This document shows positions 26,720 to 35,750 of a stretch of 49,451 nucleotides of DNA, one piece after another. Source of the stretch: Myxococcales bacterium (GTDB lineage: Bacteria; Myxococcota_A; UBA9160; UBA4427). The notes below the pieces were generated by a model, which had not been told where the DNA came from, did no database searches, and was given only the letters and a program-made list of their open reading frames with translations. A program made the position numbers and the translations under genes. The DNA lies in NCBI GenBank assembly GCA_012960035.1, contig DUBZ01000004.1, positions 1 through 49,451 of the forward strand, in the 5' to 3' direction. Position 1 is the stretch's first letter. Every line of letters begins with the position of its first letter.

Positions 26720-27775
26720 ATGATCATTGCCTCTCTTGAGATTGCCAAAGAAGACTTCGAAGCGCAGACGGGTTGGGTGCTCAAACCCGAAGGTGCGTGC
26801 AAGGGCGACCGTTGCGTTCCACTCCCCGCACTCGACCCGGCCGCGAAGACCGTAGACATTCGACTCCTAAGCGCGGCGCTCGGGATGCCAATCGTGGAAA
26901 ACGCGGGGCTTGGCCTCTACGCAGTGGGGCCCGAATCCGGGGGCCCACTCCTTGCCGGGGCTGAGTGTCCGGACATCACCCTTCCGGATCTCGACGGGAA
27001 CGAAGTTTCGATCTCGTCTTTTCGCGGCCGGAAGGTTGTGATTGTAAGTTGGGCATCGTGGTGAGGCTGCAAAGCTGACCTGCCCGGGTGGCAGGCGATT
27101 GCGGAAGAGCTGAAGCCTTTGGGCGTCGAACTCGTGACGGTTGCGATGGACACGCAAGGCGCCGACACGGCGAGGCCGTGGATCGAAGCGGCGGAGCCCT
27201 CGCATCCGTCCCTCATTGATCGTGCTCACCAGTTGGGTGCGAAGCTCGGCATCAACAACGTCCCCATGTCTGCATGGATCGACGAGGACGGAATGCTCGT
27301 GCGACTCGGCGACGCGGCGTTTACCCGCGAAAGCCCGATGAGAAAAATGGAAATCACAGACGACATCCCCGAACCGCTCCGCGTCGTTCTCACCGAAGCG
27401 AAAAAAATTCAGACGGATCACGAAGCCTATCTTGGTGCGTTACGTGATTGGGCCGCGAAGGGGGCGGACAGTCAGTTTGCGCTTACGCCGGCCGAAGTTC
27501 TGGACCGCGCGGGTGGGCGCGACTTCGACACTGCGAAAGCTGCAGCCTGCTTCGAACTTGGCCAGCACCTCTACCGAGGCGGAAACGAAAGCGAGGCGAT
27601 CCCGTACTGGCGGGACGCGCATCGCCTGGATCCCAGCAATTGGACTTACAAGCGACAGGCATGGTCGATCGCCGACCCCAACCAGGGGCCGACCGAGCAC
27701 TACGAAGGCAACTGGATTGACGACGTCAAAAAGCAGGGCGGCGGCGAAGCGTACTATCCGTTGTTTGAGGTTTGA
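26720..27775 (+). CDS. Redoxin-domain selenoprotein (in-frame TGA = Sec115)
   Basis: Read through one in-frame TGA (27062-27064), this gene encodes a 351-aa thioredoxin-fold protein. Residues ~20-35 hold a Cys pair (PEGACKGDRCVPLP, C27/C32). A redoxin domain starts near residue 78 (AECPDITLPDLDGNEVSISS) and leads to VVIVSWASW-U115-G-C117-KADLPGWQ. The TGA thus replaces the first Cys of the redox motif, W-C-G-C in relatives as I remember them. Downstream are NNVPMSAWIDEDGM (cis-Pro loop) and a TPR-like C-terminus (ESEAIPYWRDAHRLDPSNW). The frame is otherwise clean for 236 codons after the TGA, and a SECIS-like hairpin follows. No Shine-Dalgarno precedes ATG 26720; TATGCT at 26708-26713 hints at a leaderless transcript. 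A recent nonsense mutation is the alternative. Confidence 0.82.
27062..27095 (+). promoter_or_regulatory. Candidate bacterial SECIS element
   Basis: The UGA (27062-27064) is followed after 14 nt by a perfect 6-bp GC-rich stem (CCTGCC 27079-27084 with GGCAGG 27090-27095) closed by a 5-nt loop CGGGT. The loop begins 20 nt after the UGA and has G at its second position. Both fit the published general pattern of bacterial SECIS elements (short stem-loop just downstream of UGA, G within the first two loop bases), which SelB recognises. Confidence 0.7.
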
Positions 27776-27828
27776 TCGCGGAGTCATAGATCAGCTGGCG
27801 CTGGATGCCACATTGACTGAAAATGAAA

Positions 27829-27860
27829 CGGCACCACAACCCATCGAGGTTGCGGTGCCG
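27829..27860. terminator. Bidirectional terminator hairpin
   Basis: A 13-position stem with one A-C mismatch (27829-27841 with 27848-27860; CGGCACCACAACC against GGTTGCGGTGCCG) has a 6-nt loop CATCGA. It lies between the convergent selenoredoxin and SDR genes and is flanked by A-rich and T-containing sequence on either side (GAAA before, CTTTAG after). Probably it ends transcription from both directions. Confidence 0.65.
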
Positions 27861-27908
27861 CTTTAGTCTTGATGACACGAAGCCAGGGTTCGGAGTTTTT
27901 ACTCGAAA

Positions 27909-28721
27909 CTACGCGAGCCCCGAAAAATCGAGCTGGCCCGTCGTCATGAAGGCGTTGAAGCCCATGTCGACGTTGAGGTTCACGCCGTTGACGTAGCGCG
28001 ACCCGTCAGAGCCGATGAAGGCCAAGGTCATCGCAATGTCCCGGGGCGATGCGATCGTTCCGCCAATCTGATCGATGGTCCAGTTCATGGTCTTCTCGGT
28101 CATCGTCTTGTTGAAGTCCGGGAGGAGCGGAGTATCGATCGGGGCAGGGCACACACTGTTCGTTCGTACCTGACTCGCGAGTGTCGCTCGCGCGCTCTTC
28201 ATCGTATAGACCTGCACGCATTCTTTCGAAAATGCGTAGCCGTCGCCGATTCGTTCTTTGTGCTCAATGCACCAGCCGCCAAACTCGGCACGGTCATCAA
28301 TCGCGATGCAGTCGAGGACGTCTTGTAGATGACCGGGCCATTGGCCACCGGCGATTGATGCCGTGTTGGCGATGGCACCGTCCTTCACGATCTGCGGGAG
28401 CAAGCCTTCGGAAAGCTGTCGAAGCCCGAGCCAGTTGACGGCCATGACGTCTTCGACGGGGTGCGTTGCCGCGATGCCGGCGTTGTTGAACAGCACATCG
28501 ATGGGACCGTCGATGGCGTCGATCGCTGCGGCGACTGAGTCTTCTTTTCCCATATTGGTTTCGATGAACTGAGAGATTTTGCCTTCAGGCTTCTTGATGT
28601 CAAGTGCGATGACTTCAGGGCCCCCGAGTTCTGCGAGTACGTCGAGAAGAGCGGCGCCAACGCCTGAGTAGGCACCGGTGAGGACGACGCGCTTGTTGGA
28701 ATAATCAAAGGGGTGTGACAT
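27909..28721 (-). CDS. Short-chain dehydrogenase/reductase (hydroxysteroid/coniferyl-alcohol type)
   Basis: A 270-aa NAD(P)-dependent SDR. VVLTGAYSGVGAALLD is the cofactor loop (TGxxxGxG), VLFNNAGIA the NAG motif, ANTASIAGG carries the catalytic Ser and GYAFSKECVQVY is the YxxxK pair. The gap between Ser and Tyr is long, as in 3-alpha-hydroxysteroid dehydrogenase/coniferyl alcohol dehydrogenase relatives. ATG 28721 (MSHPFDYSNKR) is chosen over an ORF extension of 60 residues because GGAGCC precedes it and the core starts here. It is divergent from the thioesterase-P450 pair. Confidence 0.88.
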   Translation of the reverse strand: MSHPFDYSNKRVVLTGAYSGVGAALLDVLAELGGPEVIALDIKKPEGKISQFIETNMGKEDSVAAAIDAIDGPIDVLFNNAGIAATHPVEDVMAVNWLGLRQLSEGLLPQIVKDGAIANTASIAGGQWPGHLQDVLDCIAIDDRAEFGGWCIEHKERIGDGYAFSKECVQVYTMKSARATLASQVRTNSVCPAPIDTPLLPDFNKTMTEKTMNWTIDQIGGTIASPRDIAMTLAFIGSDGSRYVNGVNLNVDMGFNAFMTTGQLDFSGLA

Positions 28722-28873
28722 TTGAGGGGCTCCTTGAGAGGGTCGGTTGCGAGGCGCGACTCTATCACGAAAAAGATTTTTCGATCCACAAACGCGAATA
28801 CTGATTGGTACAGTTCCGTGCTTGGTTAGGGCTCGTCCAGTTCGGACGCGCGGAATCGAATGGGGAAGCTGGA

Positions 28874-29329
28874 ATGTCCGAAGAGATGAAGGCAAAAACA
28901 ATTGAGGCGCTCGAGAACGGAATTCCGTTCGTGCAGCGGTCGGGCATCAAAGTGCTCGAACTCGAGCGCGGTTACTGCAAGTTGATGATGCCCTACGAGC
29001 CGAACATCAATCACGTGGGCATGATGTACGCGGGGGCGCTTTTTACTCTCGCTGAAATTCCGGGCGGGGCGATTTTTGTCTCTACGTTCGACAACGCGAA
29101 ATTCTTTCCGATTGTCCGTAACCTAGAGATTAAGTTCGTGAAGCCTGCGATGACGGACATCACCGTCGAAGTTCGCCTCTCGGAAGAAGATGCCGTGGAG
29201 ATCGCCGCCCGAGCGGAAGCAGACGGCAAGGCCAACTATGAGTGGGACTGTGAGCTGAAGAACGCCGACGGAGAAGTCGTTTCGGTTGCCACGTGCAAGT
29301 ACCAGATGCGCGTGTTTCAGAAGAAGTAG
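28874..29329 (+). CDS. Hotdog-fold thioesterase (DUF4442/PaaI-like)
   Basis: A 151-aa hotdog-fold protein. NHVGMMYAGALFTLAEIPGG is the helix that carries the family's catalytic acidic residue (Glu in LAEIPGG), followed by RNLEIKFVKPAMTDITVEVR. Such enzymes hydrolyse acyl-CoA thioesters. ATG 28874 is chosen as start since a purine-rich stretch precedes it and residues before it do not resemble the family. It ends 7 nt before a P450 gene on the same strand, so the two are probably co-transcribed and may act in one acyl or aromatic catabolic route. Confidence 0.8.
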   Translation: MSEEMKAKTIEALENGIPFVQRSGIKVLELERGYCKLMMPYEPNINHVGMMYAGALFTLAEIPGGAIFVSTFDNAKFFPIVRNLEIKFVKPAMTDITVEVRLSEEDAVEIAARAEADGKANYEWDCELKNADGEVVSVATCKYQMRVFQKK

Positions 29330-29336
29330 AGCCCCA

Positions 29337-30557
29337 ATGAAGCTGCGTCCCGGAGACCTTGATCTTTCGAACCCCAAGACGTTTGTCGAGGGTGTGCCGC
29401 ATGACTATTTCCGTATGCTGCGCGAAGAAGCGCCGTTGCACTTTCAGAGCGAGTTCAAGATCCCGTCGCTAAAACGCGGACCAGGTTTTTGGGCCGTGAC
29501 TCGCTACGAAGACGTCGACTTCATTTCGAAGCATGCAGAACTGTTTTCGTCCGAGGCAGAAACCTGCTTTCTCGTGACACCGCCACCCAATGCGGTGCGC
29601 GACATGCAGGGGCAGCTAATCAACATGGACCCGCCGCGACACACCGAGTTGCGGAACCTGATGAACGGCTCGTTCAAACCATCGCGCGTGAAGGAGATGG
29701 AGTCGGCAACGCAGGGTATTGTGAACGATGCCCTTGACCCCATTACTGGGGCATCGTCATGCGAATTCGTGGAGGCGGTTTCGGCGCCCGTTTCGCTGCG
29801 TGTACTCACCCACTTTTTGGGGGTACCGGACAGTCATTCGAAGCGTTTCTTTCGTTGGACGAATCGCCTGATCGGTGAAGACGAGCCCCGCTTGCCCCAA
29901 GTGCTGCTCGGCCGGTTCTCGTTGTTGCAGCTGCTTTTCTATGCGACGCGACTGGCGCGCAGACGTCGTCACAAACCCGAAGACGACATCTATTCAAAGT
30001 TGGTGGGGGGCAAGCTCCGCGGCTCACCAATGGAAAATAAGCAGTTGGGGATGAACTTCTTTTTGCTAGTCATCGCCGGCAACGAGACGACCCGCAACGC
30101 CTTGTCTGGAGGAATCCAAACCCTTTGCGAACACCCGGAGCAACTTGCGCTCCTGCGCAGTGACATGTCCCTCATGCCCTCCGCGATCGAAGAGATGCTC
30201 CGCTGGGTCACACCCGTGATGCAGTTTCGCCGCACAGCGACCCAAGATGTGAAGGTTGGCAATCAGCTGGTGCGTGCCGGTGAGAAGGTCGTCGTCTACT
30301 ACGGCTCGGCAAATCGAGATCCCCGCGTGTTTGACAAGCCAGACGTGTTTGACATCACCCGCAAGCCGAACCCCCACCTGGCCTTTGGTGCGGGGACGCA
30401 TTTCTGTATGGGGAGCCACATGGCGCGTCTTGAAATGCGGCTCACGTTGACTGAGTTCTTGAATCGCTTTCCGAACGTTTCGATGTCGGGCCCGGCGGAG
30501 CGTATTCATTCGAACTTCATCAGCGGCATCAAGCGGCTGCCGCTGGCGTTGGTCTAG
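29337..30557 (+). CDS. Cytochrome P450 (first of three)
   Basis: A 406-aa soluble bacterial P450. LLVIAGNETTRNALSGG is the I-helix oxygen-activation motif, EEMLRWVTPVMQFRRTA the ExxR region and AFGAGTHFCMGSHMARLEM the heme loop with the thiolate Cys. The frame is open upstream into the thioesterase, but ATG 29337 gives the family N-terminus (MKLRPGDLDLSNP). There is no redox partner (ferredoxin or reductase) beside it. Substrate unknown; sequence style resembles actinobacterial/proteobacterial CYPs acting on steroids, terpenes or fatty acids, which is inference only. Confidence 0.95.
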   Translation: MKLRPGDLDLSNPKTFVEGVPHDYFRMLREEAPLHFQSEFKIPSLKRGPGFWAVTRYEDVDFISKHAELFSSEAETCFLVTPPPNAVRDMQGQLINMDPPRHTELRNLMNGSFKPSRVKEMESATQGIVNDALDPITGASSCEFVEAVSAPVSLRVLTHFLGVPDSHSKRFFRWTNRLIGEDEPRLPQVLLGRFSLLQLLFYATRLARRRRHKPEDDIYSKLVGGKLRGSPMENKQLGMNFFLLVIAGNETTRNALSGGIQTLCEHPEQLALLRSDMSLMPSAIEEMLRWVTPVMQFRRTATQDVKVGNQLVRAGEKVVVYYGSANRDPRVFDKPDVFDITRKPNPHLAFGAGTHFCMGSHMARLEMRLTLTEFLNRFPNVSMSGPAERIHSNFISGIKRLPLALV

Positions 30558-30561
30558 CAGG

Positions 30562-33354
30562 CTACTCAGCGCTCGTTGCTTCGATCGCCACAGCGCAAAA
30601 CTTAAACTCGGGGATTTTGCCATCGGGATCAAGTTTGTCTGTCGTCAAGATGTTTGCTCCCGCCTCGCGAAAGTGAAACGGGATGAAGATCGAACCGGGC
30701 TGGGTCGCGGTCTCGATGCGCGCCGCCAATCGAATGTTCCCGCGACGCGAGCGAACTTCGATCCAGGCACCGGGCTTGATGCCTTGGGCAGCCGCATCTT
30801 CGGGGTGCACAGATACAAACGCCTCGGGCTCGATCGCATCGAGAGCCTTGGAGCGGCGAGTCATGCTGCCCGTGTGCCAGTGTTCGAGCACCCGGCCCGT
30901 AACGAGGATGAAAGGGTAGTCGTTGTCCGGAAGTTCATCCGCACCGCTGTGCTCCGCAGCGACGAAGCGCGCGCGACCGTTTGCCGTCGGAAATCCTTCG
31001 CCGAACATCACGACGGTGCCGTCGGAGTGATCGGGGTCCGGGCAGGGGTAGAGCTTACCCGTTGGGCCAAGGTTCTTGTGGGCGAGACCGCGATAGCTTT
31101 TGCCCGTGGACACGAGTTCGTCGAATATGTCTGCGGGTCCGTCGTAGTCCATCGCGTAACCCATGCGATTTGAGATGTCGCAGATGATTTCCCAATCGGC
31201 GCGGGCAGAGCCGGGAGCATCGATCACGGTGTTTCCAAGCTGCACTCGCCGGTCGGTGTTGGTGTAGCTGCCTGGTTTTTCCAAAGCGCTGGTTGCGGGC
31301 AAGATCACGTCGGCGAATTCGGCGGTCTCCGTCATGAAGATGTCCTGCACGACGAGAAAATCGAGATTGCCGAGACCCTCGCGCACTTTGTTGGTGTTGG
31401 GGTCACTGAGGAATGGGTTCTCACCGAGGATGTACATTCCGCGGACAATGCCTTCGAGTGCGGCCTGGACGATTTCAGTGGTCGTGAGGCCGGGGTTCGG
31501 GTCGAGTGTCGTTCCCCAGTGCTCTTCGAAGCGCGTCCGCGTTTCTTCCGATTCCACCGGTTGATAGTCGGGATAACTCATTGGGATCAAGCCGGCATCC
31601 GATGCACCTTGCACGTTGTTCTGACCGCGCAGCGGATGCAGTCCCGTACCCGGTCGGCCGACGTTGCCCGTCATCAGACACATGGAGATGATGCAGCGGC
31701 AGTTGTCGGTGCCGTGCACGTGTTGGCTCATCCCCATGCCCCAGAACGTGATCGCAGCCTTTGCACGTGCATACTCAATGGCGACCTCGCGAATCGTGTC
31801 GGCGGAGATTCCGCAGATCCCCGCAGCGAACTCGGGGGTATAGGCTCGGACGGTGGCTGCGACCGTGTCAAAGTCTTCGGTATGGCGGTCAATGTATTTG
31901 CGGTCGATCAGGCCTTCTTCGATGATGACGTGCATCATGGCGTTGTAGAACGCGACGTCGCTGCCGCTACGAATCTGACAGAAACGCCAAGCGTGATCCG
32001 CGATCGGGATGTGAATCGGGTTTACAACAAGGAGCTTGGTCCCGCGCGCAGCGGCTTCCTTGAAGAAGGTCGCCGCCACCGGATGGTTCGCGGTTGTATT
32101 GCTGCCGGTGATGATCGCGAAGTCAGAATTTTGAATGTCGCCGAAGGTGGTCGTGACTGCGCCCGAGCCGATCATCTGGAGTAGGGCGCTTACCGATGAA
32201 GCGTGACAAAGCCGGGTGCAGTGGTCGACGTTGTTGGTTCCGAATACGGCGCGCACGAGCTTTTGAAAGAGGTAGGCCTCTTCATTGCTGCACTTCGCCG
32301 AGCCGAAACCCGCAAGTGCACCGCCGCCGGATTGTTCGCGTATATCGAGAAACCTTGTCGCGACGAGATCCAACGCTTCATCCCACGTGGCTTCACGAAA
32401 AGCGGGCATCACTTCATTTGGATCGACGAGCCCTCCGGGCTTCCGCCTGCGGCGGTCTGAACTGCGTACCTCGGTTGAAAGCGCGTGCTTGGGGTAGTCG
32501 ATTCGAATCAAGGGTGTGGTGAGGCGTTCGGGGTGCATCGTGTAGTCGAAACCGTAGCGCCCCTTTACGCAGAGTCTTCCACCACTGCCGGGGCTCTCGC
32601 GACCTTCCGCGTATTGAATGCGGTTGGCGGCTCGGTCAGTCTGATAGCGAATCGCACAGCCGACACCGCAGTAGGGACAAACCGAGTCAACGGCGTCGAG
32701 TTCTTTCGGCGGCGCGAGTAAGTCGAATGACTTCTCGGTAAGGGCTCCGGTTGGACACGCGGCCGCGCATTCGCCGCAGCTCACGCAACTCGATTCTCCC
32801 ATCGGCTGATCGAAGTCAAAGCCGATGCGCGTGCTGTGACCCTTGCCTGTTCTTCCCATGACGAGGTTGTGCTGGACTTCGTTGCACGCGCGAATACAGC
32901 GGTCGCACAGAATGCAGGCCTGATGGTCGACTGCGATCACAGGGCTGGAATCGTCTTGCGGGCGAGGCACTGGCGCGGCTTGTTCGGGACGCTCGAGTTG
33001 CTGCGCACGTGCAAGGGCGACGAGTGCATCGTTTCCCGTCGTGACTTCGCGCGCCGAGGTTTCGGGTTGTTCCGCAAGGAGTAACTGCGTGAGTCCTGTG
33101 CGGCAGCGGTCGAGCTTGTCGCTATGTGTAATGACCACCATGCCGGCTTGTACCTCGCGCACGCACGAAGCCGCTAGCGCCCGCTCGCCTTCCACTTCAA
33201 CCACGCACATACGGCAGACGCCGACGGGCCTTAACGCGGGGTCGTGGCAAAGGGTATGAATTTCTGTGCCCATGTCCTTCGCGGCATTGAACAAGGTGGT
33301 GCCTTCAGCGACCTCCACCGCCCGGCCATCGATCGTGAGGGAGACGGTTTTCAT
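30562..33354 (-). CDS. fdsA: NAD-dependent formate dehydrogenase, alpha (Mo/Fe-S) subunit, cysteine form
   Basis: A 930-aa molybdopterin oxidoreductase that oxidises formate to CO2. In order: an N-terminal [2Fe-2S] domain (C36, C47, C50, C64), two [4Fe-4S] ferredoxin motifs (C147-C157; C190-C200), a further [4Fe-4S] cluster (C226, C229, C233, C262; VCPYCGVGCAIRYQ), then bis-MGD binding domains. The Mo-ligand position in HCTRLCHASSV is Cys383, where selenoprotein homologues such as E. coli FdhF have selenocysteine. It overlaps fdsB by 4 nt (ATGA), so both come from one transcript. mobA, needed for the MGD cofactor, is 2.4 kb upstream. No fdhD is seen. Confidence 0.93.
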   Translation of the reverse strand: MKTVSLTIDGRAVEVAEGTTLFNAAKDMGTEIHTLCHDPALRPVGVCRMCVVEVEGERALAASCVREVQAGMVVITHSDKLDRCRTGLTQLLLAEQPETSAREVTTGNDALVALARAQQLERPEQAAPVPRPQDDSSPVIAVDHQACILCDRCIRACNEVQHNLVMGRTGKGHSTRIGFDFDQPMGESSCVSCGECAAACPTGALTEKSFDLLAPPKELDAVDSVCPYCGVGCAIRYQTDRAANRIQYAEGRESPGSGGRLCVKGRYGFDYTMHPERLTTPLIRIDYPKHALSTEVRSSDRRRRKPGGLVDPNEVMPAFREATWDEALDLVATRFLDIREQSGGGALAGFGSAKCSNEEAYLFQKLVRAVFGTNNVDHCTRLCHASSVSALLQMIGSGAVTTTFGDIQNSDFAIITGSNTTANHPVAATFFKEAAARGTKLLVVNPIHIPIADHAWRFCQIRSGSDVAFYNAMMHVIIEEGLIDRKYIDRHTEDFDTVAATVRAYTPEFAAGICGISADTIREVAIEYARAKAAITFWGMGMSQHVHGTDNCRCIISMCLMTGNVGRPGTGLHPLRGQNNVQGASDAGLIPMSYPDYQPVESEETRTRFEEHWGTTLDPNPGLTTTEIVQAALEGIVRGMYILGENPFLSDPNTNKVREGLGNLDFLVVQDIFMTETAEFADVILPATSALEKPGSYTNTDRRVQLGNTVIDAPGSARADWEIICDISNRMGYAMDYDGPADIFDELVSTGKSYRGLAHKNLGPTGKLYPCPDPDHSDGTVVMFGEGFPTANGRARFVAAEHSGADELPDNDYPFILVTGRVLEHWHTGSMTRRSKALDAIEPEAFVSVHPEDAAAQGIKPGAWIEVRSRRGNIRLAARIETATQPGSIFIPFHFREAGANILTTDKLDPDGKIPEFKFCAVAIEATSAE

Positions 33355-34934
33355 TCTTCGTTCACTTCGCTGTTGGTGGAAGATGGAAAGTTGTCGAGCA
33401 CGCTAATAATCGGGTTTAGGGCTGCTTGTCCAAGGCCACAAATCGATGTTTCCCGAAGGACTTCGTGCAGCGCCGGCAGCTTGGCGAGAGAGGCTCGATC
33501 GCCCGTATCAATCAACTTCACCGCTTGCTCGGTGCCAATGCGGCAAGGCACGCATTTGCCGCAAGACTCGTTGCGAAAGAAGGTGGTTAGGTTCTGCGCG
33601 AGTTCGATGAGGTTCCGTCCTTTGCTGACCACGATCACAGCACCGGACCCGAGCGCGCTGCCTACGTTTTGTAACGCGTCGAACGTCATGGGGATGTCTG
33701 CATGTTCTGCGCTCAAGAAACCTGTGCTTGCTCCACCCGGTAAGAATGCAAGGAGTTCGCCTCCATCCTTGATTCCTCCGGCGCGTTCAACGAGTTGGCG
33801 AAGCGTCGTTCCGATTGGGACTTCGAATACGCCCGGGTGCTCCACGTCTCCGCTCACGGAAAAGAATTTGAGGCTTGTTTCAGCGGTCGTGAGGGTGCGC
33901 GGAACATGGGCGAACGTTTCGACATTGTTGATGAGGGTTGGTTTCCCGTGAAGGCCCTCGACGCCTGGGTAGGGTGGCTTGTTTCTGGGTTCGCCTCGCC
34001 GGCCTTCAAGGGCTTCGAGCAGCGCTGTTTCCTCGCCGAGGATGTATCCACCTGGGGAAACAAAGATCTGAATATCGAAGCTGAAGTCGCTGCCGAATAC
34101 GTTTTGGCCGAGCGCACCCAAGTCTCGTGCGTGCGTGATGGCACGACGCAAGGCGCCGAGCTCGGGGACGTATTCGTGACGGATGTAAACCCAGCCCTCG
34201 CTTGCGCCAATGGCCAATCCCGCAAGGACCATGCCTTCAACGACGAGGTGGGGGAGCTGCTCGAGCAAAACGCGATCTTTGAAAGTGCCAGGTTCGCTCT
34301 CGTCGGCGTTGCAAATGACATAGCGCGGGGTCGCGCCTTGAGCCGCGACGAGAGACCACTTGCGTCCGGTTGGAAAGCCGGCGCCGCCCATGCCACGCAA
34401 TGTCGACCCGGAGAGCGTGTCAATTAGAGATGTCGACGGATCGGCTTCCGAGACTCTCTTCCGCAATTCACCGTAGCGTTCGCCCGCACTTGGGTATGGA
34501 TCAAGTTGCCATGTCGTCCATTCGCGGGCGTTGGATCCGGTGGGAATCGTTGGCTCTTGCCCTGAAGTGATTGCATCGAGGTGCTCGACGCCCGCCGCGA
34601 TCGACATCGGGACATCGTCGATCGTACACGCTGGCGCTGCGTCACAACGACCGAGACAAGACACGGTTTCGAATTCGATGTCGGCGTTCAAATCGCATCG
34701 CGCTTTCAACGCGTCGAGGGCCGATGCGCCATCGCGCATATGACACGAAAGGTCTCGGCATCCCGCAACACGATGCTTCGGGGGTGGCGTGCGACGCAGG
34801 TGCGGGTAGAACGAGCAGAGTTCCTCGATCTTGGCGCGCGGAATTCGCTCGCGTGAGCAAAGCGCAATCAGGTTCTCTTCGGTGAGGTACCCGTGGTCGT
34901 GCTGCAGCTCGATGAGGACTTGAAGCAGATTCAT
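33351..34934 (-). CDS. fdsB: Formate dehydrogenase beta subunit (NuoE-NuoF fusion, NADH-binding)
   Basis: A 527-aa flavoprotein that passes electrons from FdsA to NAD+. The first ~115 residues are a NuoE-like thioredoxin-fold [2Fe-2S] domain (C59, C64, C93, C97). The NuoF-like part follows: GSTLRGMGGAGFPTGRKW (FMN/NAD loop), NADESEPGTFKDR, SPGGYILGEETALLEALEG, and a C-terminal [4Fe-4S] motif (SCGKCVPCRIGTEQ ... CGLGQ). The separate gamma subunit of Fds enzymes is therefore fused here. The N-terminal domain and FMN loops are intact. ATG 34934 lacks a strong Shine-Dalgarno. fdsA follows with a 4-nt overlap. Confidence 0.92.
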   Translation of the reverse strand: MNLLQVLIELQHDHGYLTEENLIALCSRERIPRAKIEELCSFYPHLRRTPPPKHRVAGCRDLSCHMRDGASALDALKARCDLNADIEFETVSCLGRCDAAPACTIDDVPMSIAAGVEHLDAITSGQEPTIPTGSNAREWTTWQLDPYPSAGERYGELRKRVSEADPSTSLIDTLSGSTLRGMGGAGFPTGRKWSLVAAQGATPRYVICNADESEPGTFKDRVLLEQLPHLVVEGMVLAGLAIGASEGWVYIRHEYVPELGALRRAITHARDLGALGQNVFGSDFSFDIQIFVSPGGYILGEETALLEALEGRRGEPRNKPPYPGVEGLHGKPTLINNVETFAHVPRTLTTAETSLKFFSVSGDVEHPGVFEVPIGTTLRQLVERAGGIKDGGELLAFLPGGASTGFLSAEHADIPMTFDALQNVGSALGSGAVIVVSKGRNLIELAQNLTTFFRNESCGKCVPCRIGTEQAVKLIDTGDRASLAKLPALHEVLRETSICGLGQAALNPIISVLDNFPSSTNSEVNEE

Positions 34935-34994
34935 CGGATTCGTGTCATTGTGGCGAGCATGGGTTGGACGGGACGTTCAACTTTGGGCGCAGGG

Positions 34995-35579
34995 CTAGAA
35001 GCGATACTGCGCACCCAGTGTAAACGTCGAGTAGTCAAGATCTTTAATTTTGCCGGAAGTCGCCACGTAGGCGGCCGTGAGTCCCACCGATATTCGGGGC
35101 GCAATGTAGTAGTCGAAGCCGCCGCCAAAGTGACCTGTGATGCCGACGTCGTCGTCTCGCTTGCTGCCGCTTTGTTCGAAGCGAAATCGCGTGACCCCCG
35201 CTCCAAGAAGCACGAAGGGCTGGAAGCGAGTCGTCGTCAAGTAACCCTTGACGTTCCCGTGAAAGGAAAGAATGCTGGCCTCAAGATCCGGATCAAAGTC
35301 GTTGGAATTGACGCGGTTCAAGTACTCACATGTCCCTTCGGCCGCGATGTTCGGATGAAATCGATAGCCAACGGTGAGCGCGAAGCCGATCCCGGTTTCG
35401 AAGTCGGGATCGTCCGGGTAGTCGTCGAAAGAATCTTCCGAAAGATCCAGGCCTAGGCTCGCGTAGAAACCCATTTTCGGGGTCTCTTCAGCGAATGCCG
35501 ATGTCGGAATGAACGACAGTGTGAACGTCGTTATCACCAAGACGATTCCGCAAGACAGCGGAACGAAGTGTTTCCTCAC
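34995..35579 (-). CDS. Outer-membrane beta-barrel protein (OmpA/OmpW-like)
   Basis: A 194-aa protein with a signal peptide (about residues 1-30, cleavage likely after ...TSAFA). Alternating hydrophobic strands typical of an eight-stranded porin-like barrel follow (FYASLGLDL, GIGFALTVGYRF, FQPFVLLGAGVTRFRF, GGGFDYYIAPRISVGL). It ends in TLGAQYRF with the C-terminal Phe used for BAM recognition. No specific function. It lies between fdsB and mobA on the same strand but with a 60-nt gap to fdsB, so co-transcription is uncertain. Confidence 0.8.
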   Translation of the reverse strand: MRKHFVPLSCGIVLVITTFTLSFIPTSAFAEETPKMGFYASLGLDLSEDSFDDYPDDPDFETGIGFALTVGYRFHPNIAAEGTCEYLNRVNSNDFDPDLEASILSFHGNVKGYLTTTRFQPFVLLGAGVTRFRFEQSGSKRDDDVGITGHFGGGFDYYIAPRISVGLTAAYVATSGKIKDLDYSTFTLGAQYRF

Positions 35580-35750
35580 GATTCAATCCCCATGGATCAC
35601 GTTTGTGATCGTTCTTTTCATCGATAGGTCTACGACGGCGGTTGCCGAAACGCGGGGGATACGCCGGCGTGGTGTGGGGATATGCTCGCCAACTCGTGGG
35701 CAAATGACAAGCGCAGCGCGACTCAACGGTTTCCGCTGTGGCTCGGAATT

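Noticed and set aside
27119..27775. Separate TTG-started gene after the TGA
   Set aside because: It is the in-frame continuation of the redoxin; reading through the TGA restores the domain.
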